Origin: DATHTS01 sp965219305
GTDB taxonomy: Bacteria > Acidobacteriota > Blastocatellia > Pyrinomonadales > Pyrinomonadaceae
NCBI GenBank assembly: GCA_965219305.1
Contig: OZ244725.1
Span: 2,790,001-2,854,000 of the forward strand
Length of the DNA stretch: 64,000 nt
Direction of reading: 5' to 3'
Part shown: positions 59,006 to 64,000 of the stretch, piece after piece
Layout: the number at the start of each line of letters is the position of its first letter
Position numbering within the stretch: the first letter of the stretch is position 1
Made by a program: the position numbers and the translations under genes
The notes under the pieces: model-generated
Seen by the model: the letters and a program-made list of their open reading frames with translations, nothing else
What the model was told of the DNA's origin: nothing
The model's database searches: none

Positions 59006-60487
59006 ATGGGTAAAACTACGGGATTTATTGAATTTAGAAGAAGTCTTCCGATCTTGCACGAGACGAAATCGCGCGTGGCAAATTGGGACGAATTTCACGC
59101 GCATTTACCGGAAGACGAAATTAAGCGGCAAGGCGCGCGCTGTATGAATTGCGGCATTCCATTTTGTCATACGGGCGCAACTTTTGAAGGTGCGACGGTC
59201 GGATGTCCGCTTGGAAATTTGATTCCCGATTGGAACGATTTCGTCTATCGAGGCAACTGGCACGAAGCTTACAAAAGTCTGGCAATGACGAATAATTTCC
59301 CCGAATTTACGGGCAGAGTTTGCCCCGCGCCGTGCGAATCTTCGTGTGTTCTCGGCATTAACGAAGAACCCGTAATGATTAAGGAAATTGAAGTTTCAAT
59401 CATTGATAAAGCGTTTGAAACGGGATGGATCTCGCCGAATCCGCCGAAATATCGCACCGGAAAAAAAGTCGCCATTATCGGCTCCGGTCCGGCGGGTTTG
59501 GCGTGTGCAGATGAATTAAATAAACTCGGGCATTCCGTGACGATTTTCGAACGCGACGACCGCATCGGCGGACTTTTAATGTATGGAATTCCGAATATGA
59601 AACTCGACAAACGCCTCGTCGAACGGCGCGTTACTCTTCTTTCGGACGAAGGAATCGAATTTCAAACAAATGTTTCAGTCGGCAGAGATATTTCCGCCGA
59701 AGATTTGAAGCAAAATTTCGACGCAATCGTTTTAGCCTGCGGCGCACCGCAGCCGCGTGATTTACAAATTGAAGGAAGAAATCTGAAAGGTGTTCATTTT
59801 GCAATGGAGTTTTTGTCGAAAAACACGAAAAGCCTGCTTGATTCCAACCACGAAGACCGCGATTTTATTGACGTAAAGGATAAAAGTATCATTGTCATCG
59901 GCGGCGGAGACACGGGAACAGACTGCATCGCAACTTCGATCAGACACGGCGCAAAAAGCATTACGCAGTTTGAAATTATGCCGCAGCCGTCGGAAAAAAT
60001 TTACGATCATAACAATTGGCTCAGCCGCGTTCACCCGTTTCAAATTGATTACGGGCAGGAAGAAGCAAAAGAAATTTTCGGCGCAGACCCGCGCGAATAT
60101 TGCGTTTTGACGAAAAAATTTGTCGGCGATCAAAGCGGACATTTGACCGGAATTGAAACCGTTAAGATCGAATGGGAAAATGGCGAATTGCGCGAAGTTA
60201 AAAATTCAGAACAGTTTTGGAAAGCTGAAAATGTTTTTCTCGCAATAGGATTTACGGGCATCGAAAAGTTGGAGTTATTTGAAAAGCTGAATGTTAATGT
60301 TTCTCAGAAAAACACAATTTGCGTCGCCGAAAACAAGCAGACAAATGTTGAAAAAATCTTCGCCGCCGGAGATTGCGAACGCGGGCAAAGTCTGATCGTT
60401 TGGGCAATCGCTGACGGGCGAGATGCCGCGAAAGGTGTTAATGATTTTCTTCTGAAAACTGTGAACAACCAGGTTTTGTTTTTTTAA
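59006..60487 (+). CDS. gltD: Glutamate synthase, small (beta) subunit
   Basis: A 493-residue NADPH-dependent subunit. Cysteines for two [4Fe-4S] clusters lie in CMNCGIPFCH, GCPLGN and CPAPCESSCVLG (about 46-113). FAD binding: AIIGSGPAGLACADELNKLG (about 154-173); NADPH binding: VIGGGDTGTDC. The C-terminal AAGDCERGQSLIVWAIADGR is the second FAD contact. It passes electrons from NADPH to GltB. It is the partner of the preceding gltB and ends at a hairpin. Confidence 0.97.
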   Translation: MGKTTGFIEFRRSLPILHETKSRVANWDEFHAHLPEDEIKRQGARCMNCGIPFCHTGATFEGATVGCPLGNLIPDWNDFVYRGNWHEAYKSLAMTNNFPEFTGRVCPAPCESSCVLGINEEPVMIKEIEVSIIDKAFETGWISPNPPKYRTGKKVAIIGSGPAGLACADELNKLGHSVTIFERDDRIGGLLMYGIPNMKLDKRLVERRVTLLSDEGIEFQTNVSVGRDISAEDLKQNFDAIVLACGAPQPRDLQIEGRNLKGVHFAMEFLSKNTKSLLDSNHEDRDFIDVKDKSIIVIGGGDTGTDCIATSIRHGAKSITQFEIMPQPSEKIYDHNNWLSRVHPFQIDYGQEEAKEIFGADPREYCVLTKKFVGDQSGHLTGIETVKIEWENGELREVKNSEQFWKAENVFLAIGFTGIEKLELFEKLNVNVSQKNTICVAENKQTNVEKIFAAGDCERGQSLIVWAIADGRDAAKGVNDFLLKTVNNQVLFF

Positions 60488-60501
60488 TGACACAAATTTA
60501 C

Positions 60502-60545
60502 AAAAAAAAACGTTGAGGATTTTCCATCGAAAATCCTCAACGTTT
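60502..60545. terminator. Hairpin terminator between gltD and the PadR gene
   Basis: AACGTTGAGGATTTTC and its exact complement around a CATC loop, with nine A on the left side. Read on the minus strand, it ends in a T run and so fits termination of the padR transcript; on the plus strand the T run is short. Confidence 0.85.
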
Positions 60546-60564
60546 AACTTACAGAAAATAGTTC

Positions 60565-61059
60565 CTACGAATCCGCCAGAATTGTATAAACGTCGCGTCG
60601 CGCTTTATTGACGATTTCACTGATCTTTTTGACCGTGTCTTCGTCGCCGTCGCGCACACCTTCCATCGCGGCTTTTCCGAGTTTCATCAGAGATTTTCTC
60701 ATATCGAACGTCCGCGACATTTTCGGCGGGAAACCGAAACTGTCGTCGCCGCGTTCTTCCAGAAGATTCAAACCCTCGCCGGTGATCGTGTAAACCTTTT
60801 TCCCGTCAACTTGTTCGCCGGTCAGATAACCGCCTTCTTCAAGCATCTGTAACGTCGGATAAACCGAACCGGGTGAAGGACGATAACCGCCCGACTGTTT
60901 TTCGAGTTCGCTGATGATCTCGTAACCGTGCCGCGGAGTTTCTTTTAAAATCTCCAATAAGTGATACTTAATGTCTCCGCGTCTCATTCGCATAAATTCG
61001 CCTCGAAAACCCGGAGCGCATCCGCCGCCTCCGAATTTAAAACCGTGTCTTCCAAACAT
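60565..61059 (-). CDS. PadR-family transcriptional regulator
   Basis: 164 residues: a Gly/Arg-rich N-terminus (MFGRHGFKFGGGGCAPGF), then the winged helix with GDIKYHLLEILKETPRHGYE, SPGSVYPTLQMLEEGGYL and KKVYTITGEGLNLL, followed by a helical dimerisation region. PadR repressors respond to phenolics, drugs or other small molecules and usually repress their own gene. A palindromic operator lies just upstream at 61111-61140. No target operon is adjacent: gltD is convergent and argD is separate, so only autoregulation can be suggested. Confidence 0.93.
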   Translation of the reverse strand: MFGRHGFKFGGGGCAPGFRGEFMRMRRGDIKYHLLEILKETPRHGYEIISELEKQSGGYRPSPGSVYPTLQMLEEGGYLTGEQVDGKKVYTITGEGLNLLEERGDDSFGFPPKMSRTFDMRKSLMKLGKAAMEGVRDGDEDTVKKISEIVNKARRDVYTILADS

Positions 61060-61110
61060 TTATTTGTACCTCATTTATATTAAATTTTCAATTTGTGCCG
61101 TTTAAGAAAC

Positions 61111-61140
61111 GATACATTTTATATGTATCACGATATATCG
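61111..61140. promoter_or_regulatory. Palindromic operator candidate upstream of the PadR gene
   Basis: GATACAT-TTTAT-ATGTATC (61111-61129) is a perfect inverted repeat containing the ACAT/ATGT half-sites typical of PadR-type operators. CGATATATCG (61131-61140) is an adjoining perfect palindrome. They lie 52-81 bases before the start codon, where a promoter is expected. Confidence 0.65.
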
Positions 61141-61186
61141 TTAACGGTCAAGCAAAAATCTTATACAATGTGATTCTTTCAAAAAA

Positions 61187-62359
61187 TTATTTTCTCAGAG
61201 CTTCAATTAATAAATCTATTTCTTCTTTTTTTACGCAGAGCGGCGGAAGCAGTCGCAGGATTTTCAGATTGCTCGATGTTCCTGTAATAATCTTATTTTC
61301 CAATAATTTAGTATGAAAAAACTTACAATTTTCAGCGAATTCTATTCCGATTAAACCGCCTTTTCCGTGAACAGTGACGACTTCCTCGATTTCCACTAAT
61401 TTTTCGCGCAGGTAACTTTCTATTTCGGAAATATTCTTGCGCATTTTATAAGTTTCGATAGCTTCGATAGTTGCCAGAACTGCCGCCATCGCCAACATTC
61501 CGCCGCCAAACGTTGTGCCGAGATCGCCGTTTTTGATTACTTCAGAAACTTTTTCATTAACGAGACACGCGCCGACCGGAACGCCGCTTCCCAATGATTT
61601 TGCCAACGTGATGATGTCGGCTTCGACGTTTCCGGCAAGATCGCTGCCCGAAAAAAACCAGTTTCCTGTTCTGCCGATTCCGGTTTGTACTTCGTCGAAA
61701 ATTAAAATGATGCCGTGTTCGTCGCAAATTTCGCGCAGACCTTGAAAAAATTGCGGTTCGGCTTCGATAATTCCCGCCATTGATTGAATCGGTTCGAGCA
61801 TTATCGCCGCCGTTTCCGCGTCGGCTAATTCCCTGACGGATTCGAGATTTCCGAATTCAGCGCAGACGTGATGCGGAACATTCGGTCTGCCGATCTCGCG
61901 GTATTTTCCCAAAAATGTCGCCGAGATCGAATCAGCGGTTCGCCCGTGAAACCCGCCGGAAAATGTAATAATTTTTTCTCTTTTCGTCGCAAAACGTGCC
62001 ATTCGCATAGCGTTTTCGTTCGCTTCCGTTCCCGAATTGCAGAAAAATACTTTCGTAATTGACTCGGGAGCAATTGAAACAAGTTTTTCCGCCGCTTTTG
62101 CGCGAATTTCCGAGTAAACCAGATTTGAATAAAACAAAACTTTTTCCGCTTGATTTTTCAACGCTTCGACAACGTGCGGATGCGAATGTCCCGTCGCGCA
62201 AACCGCGTGTCCGCCGTAAAGATCGAGATATTTTTCCCCGTCGCTCGTCCAAATCCACGAACCTCGACCGCGTTCGACCGCAATGTTCATCTTTGCGTAG
62301 GTCGCCACTTGAAATTCTTCTTCCAGACTTTCTATTTCGTTGAAATTCATAATTTTCAC
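61187..62359 (-). CDS. argD: Acetylornithine aminotransferase
   Basis: A 390-residue class III PLP enzyme exchanging N-acetylglutamate semialdehyde and acetylornithine. GSWIWTSDGEKYLDLYGGHA, VFFCNSGTEANENAMRMAR, IIAEPIQS-type AIMLEPIQSMAG, ILIFDEVQTGIGRTG and TLAKSLGSGVPVG (PLP Lys) are all present. The start overlaps the stop of the preceding conserved hypothetical gene by four bases, so translation is coupled. It matches the arginine route with argC upstream. Confidence 0.95.
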   Translation of the reverse strand: MKIMNFNEIESLEEEFQVATYAKMNIAVERGRGSWIWTSDGEKYLDLYGGHAVCATGHSHPHVVEALKNQAEKVLFYSNLVYSEIRAKAAEKLVSIAPESITKVFFCNSGTEANENAMRMARFATKREKIITFSGGFHGRTADSISATFLGKYREIGRPNVPHHVCAEFGNLESVRELADAETAAIMLEPIQSMAGIIEAEPQFFQGLREICDEHGIILIFDEVQTGIGRTGNWFFSGSDLAGNVEADIITLAKSLGSGVPVGACLVNEKVSEVIKNGDLGTTFGGGMLAMAAVLATIEAIETYKMRKNISEIESYLREKLVEIEEVVTVHGKGGLIGIEFAENCKFFHTKLLENKIITGTSSNLKILRLLPPLCVKKEEIDLLIEALRK

Positions 62360-62775
62360 TCAGCGAAATTTTTCGCGTCGTTATAAATTAAAACGGCATC
62401 TTTGTTGGTCTGCAAAGCATTCTGGAATTTATCGTTAAAATCTTCTTCCGCATCCTGAAAATTGAGCAGAAGTTTCGCTTCATTTAAAAGCGCGTTCGCG
62501 TCGGTTTCGGTCGCCGGACGGCGCACGGACGCAGCCTCGTCGATCAGGGCAATCAGCGTTGAAATTTTTCGCAGCCACGCAAAATGCGGATCATCAATCA
62601 CAAGCGAAAGATAAATATTAGAATTTGCAATTGCGCCGTTTTTCTTTTCGTAAGAAGCTTTTGTGTCGCTGAGCAAAATTTTGTGCAAGCGCAAAAACGC
62701 GCCGCTTAAACCCTTTAGTTTCTGACGTGTTTCATCCGTCAATGTGTCGTTTTCATTTTCCAGTTCAGTACTCAT
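62356..62775 (-). CDS. Conserved helical protein of unknown function in the arginine operon
   Basis: 139 residues, largely alpha-helical, with a recognisable conserved core: LRLHKILLSDTKASYEKKNG, then LVIDDPHFAWLRKISTLIAL and IDEAASV. I have seen similar L.K.L.......Y....G......L...DP.FAWLR..S..I..ID patterns in bacterial proteins of unassigned function. It sits between argC and argD and overlaps argD by four bases, but this may not imply an arginine role. Confidence 0.75.
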   Translation of the reverse strand: MSTELENENDTLTDETRQKLKGLSGAFLRLHKILLSDTKASYEKKNGAIANSNIYLSLVIDDPHFAWLRKISTLIALIDEAASVRRPATETDANALLNEAKLLLNFQDAEEDFNDKFQNALQTNKDAVLIYNDAKNFAE

Positions 62776-62799
62776 AAAATTATTTTAACTTAAAAAATG

Positions 62800-62874
62800 T
62801 TGCCCGCGAAATAAGCGAAAGAAGCAAAAAAAACCAAACAAATTCTTAGCCTCATCTGGCACATTTCGCGGGCA
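62800..62874. repeat. TTGCCCGCGAAA inverted repeat element between argC and the next gene
   Basis: TTGCCCGCGAAAT (62800-62812) and ATTTCGCGGGCA (62863-62874) as inverted ends with an AT-rich centre containing GCGAAAGAAGC, the same motif order as the copy at 51727-51803. Confidence 0.8.
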
Positions 62875-62881
62875 GAAATTC

Positions 62882-63919
62882 TCACGGATTTGTTCCCGCG
62901 AAAATCAATCCCGTTTTTTCGTCCAAACCGAACATCAAATTCATATTCTGCACCGCTTGACCAGCCGCGCCTTTGACCAAATTATCAATTGCCGAAAAGA
63001 CGGCGACTTGTTTTCCGACGCTCGTGTGAACGGCGATGTCGCAGAAATTCGTCGTTTTCACCCAATTGATGTCGGGCGAATTTTCGACCAATCGCACAAA
63101 AAACGCATCTTTGTAAAAATCCGCGTAAAGATTTCGAACATCTTCGTTCGTCATTTCCAAAACGGTTTCCAGATAACAAGACGCGAAAATCCCGCGCGAA
63201 ACGGGCAGTGAATGCGTCATAAAAACGAATTGATTGTCGAATTCGCCGACCGATCTCAAATGCTGTGAAATTTCGGGAACGTGTTGATGCTGAAACGGTT
63301 TGTAGGCGTAAAACGAATTCATTCTCTGCGGATGATGCGTGTTCGCCGCCGCCTTTGCGCCCGAACCCGACGAACCCGTTTTTGCGTCAACGATGATTTT
63401 CCCGTTCAAAAGCCCGCTTTTCACCAACGGCGCGAGCGCAAGCAAAGTCGCCGTCGCAAAACATCCCGGATTTGCGATGTAGTTTGCCGTCTTTATCTGT
63501 TCGCGGTTCGTTTCCGTCAAACCGTAAACGAATTTTTTCTGCAATTCATCGGCAGTATGTTCGAGTTTGTAAAACTGCTTGAAAACGTCTTTATCATCAA
63601 TCCGAAAATCGCCCGACAGATCAACGACTTTCACATTAGGCGGCAAATTCGGAATCAAATTCAACGCCTGACCGTGCGGCAAAGCGAAAAACGCGACATC
63701 AATATCTTCAAGTGCAGACAAATCTTCCGGCGATTTTTCAAACCTCAAATCAGTCAAACCGAACAGATTTTTATGCACTTCGCCGACCGCTTTCCCCGCG
63801 TGTTCATTCGCCGTCACCAGAACAATTTCCGCATTCGGGTGAAACAAAAGTATCCGCAAAAGCTCACTTCCGCCGTAACCCGAACCGCCGAAGATTGCAA
63901 TTTTTATTTTCTCGTTCAT
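62882..63919 (-). CDS. argC: N-acetyl-gamma-glutamyl-phosphate reductase
   Basis: 345 residues. Reduces N-acetylglutamyl phosphate (the ArgB product) with NADPH. The N-terminal IAIFGGSGYGGSELLRILL is the dinucleotide fold, PNPGC-type ANPGCFATATLLALAPL contains the catalytic Cys, and THHPQRMNSFYAYKPFQHQH the catalytic-region His. The start overlaps the stop of an upstream gene (ATGA), which places argC second or later in an operon that extends beyond the window. Confidence 0.96.
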   Translation of the reverse strand: MNEKIKIAIFGGSGYGGSELLRILLFHPNAEIVLVTANEHAGKAVGEVHKNLFGLTDLRFEKSPEDLSALEDIDVAFFALPHGQALNLIPNLPPNVKVVDLSGDFRIDDKDVFKQFYKLEHTADELQKKFVYGLTETNREQIKTANYIANPGCFATATLLALAPLVKSGLLNGKIIVDAKTGSSGSGAKAAANTHHPQRMNSFYAYKPFQHQHVPEISQHLRSVGEFDNQFVFMTHSLPVSRGIFASCYLETVLEMTNEDVRNLYADFYKDAFFVRLVENSPDINWVKTTNFCDIAVHTSVGKQVAVFSAIDNLVKGAAGQAVQNMNLMFGLDEKTGLIFAGTNP

Positions 63920-64000
63920 TTGTTATATTTCGATGTTCTCAAGTGTTCACAAATAATATTTACAGTTTCTTTAATTGAGTTTCCCCATTTTCTTTCGTTG
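63916..64000 (-). CDS. 3' end of a gene upstream of argC
   Basis: The frame open from the right edge reads NERKWGNSIKETVNIICEHL and ends RTSKYNK before a TGA that overlaps the argC ATG. Twenty-seven codons are too few to name a family. The four-base overlap and the absence of stops support a real coding end. Confidence 0.5.
   Translation of the reverse strand, partial: NERKWGNSIKETVNIICEHLRTSKYNK

Overview
The window reads as chromosomal DNA from a Gram-negative-type bacterium, most likely an Acidobacteriota member of the Blastocatellia/Pyrinomonadales kind. That placement is inference: it rests on bacillithiol synthesis (bshA), two Uma2-family genes, an ECF-sigma/TPR-kinase relic, PadR with a Gly/Arg-rich start, a carbamoyltransferase of the N-acetylornithine type, many signal-peptide proteins of unknown function, and an abundance of 7-bp tandem repeats. 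Base composition looks moderate. No rRNA, tRNA, CRISPR array or prophage was seen.

Layout. 0-12 kb: a partial secreted protein, Uma2, folD, a TPR lytic transglycosylase, a Sco1-like copper lipoprotein, relics of an ECF sigma/kinase pair, an AtuA-like protein, a 21-bp minisatellite, a Nudix hydrolase, an S41 protease, a Bax-inhibitor-1 protein and a lipoprotein. 12-21.4 kb: a polyamine/envelope cassette (speD, a DUF4178 protein, a 50-residue membrane peptide, a DUF350 protein, and a membrane-bound aminopropyltransferase). Between the DUF350 and aminopropyltransferase genes lie an IS4-family element with a perfect 9-bp target duplication, a large secreted lipase, a small membrane protein and a broken copy of the lipase 3' end. 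21.4-25.4 kb: a cation-efflux pseudogene, cdaA-cdaR (c-di-AMP synthesis) and a TonB_C-repeat protein that overlaps the next gene tail to tail. 25-33.5 kb, all on the minus strand: bshA, a VapBC-like toxin-antitoxin pair, a 49-residue membrane peptide, a sodium:solute symporter, Uma2, a secreted PIG-L deacetylase and an alpha/beta hydrolase. 33.5-45 kb: a second 21-bp minisatellite, moaC and moeA, an ABC exporter, an SRPBCC gene broken by one amber codon, a VIT1/CCC1 transporter, cmk, priA, a cobalamin-binding mutase subunit and an 11-mer-repeat (LEA-like) secreted protein.

45-64 kb is an amino-acid block: an aminotransferase, argB, an N-acetylornithine-type carbamoyltransferase, thrB divergent from thrC, thrA, gltB-gltD, a PadR regulator with a palindromic operator, argD and argC. 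GltBD supplies glutamate for the acetylated arginine route (ArgB, ArgC, ArgD, then ArgF'), and ThrA, ThrB and ThrC make threonine from aspartate.

The most unusual structure is at the repeat level. Tandem arrays of varied 7-bp words occur between genes, often as facing inverted pairs that could form hairpins. The same kind of array also lies in frame inside slt, moeA, thrC, thrA and the PIG-L signal peptide. Also present are a 57-bp palindromic element in frame within a hydrolase, three copies of a TTGCCCGCGAAA hairpin, and two unrelated 21-bp minisatellites. The best candidate for a little-described functional system is the speD-DUF4178-small peptide-DUF350-aminopropyltransferase cassette.
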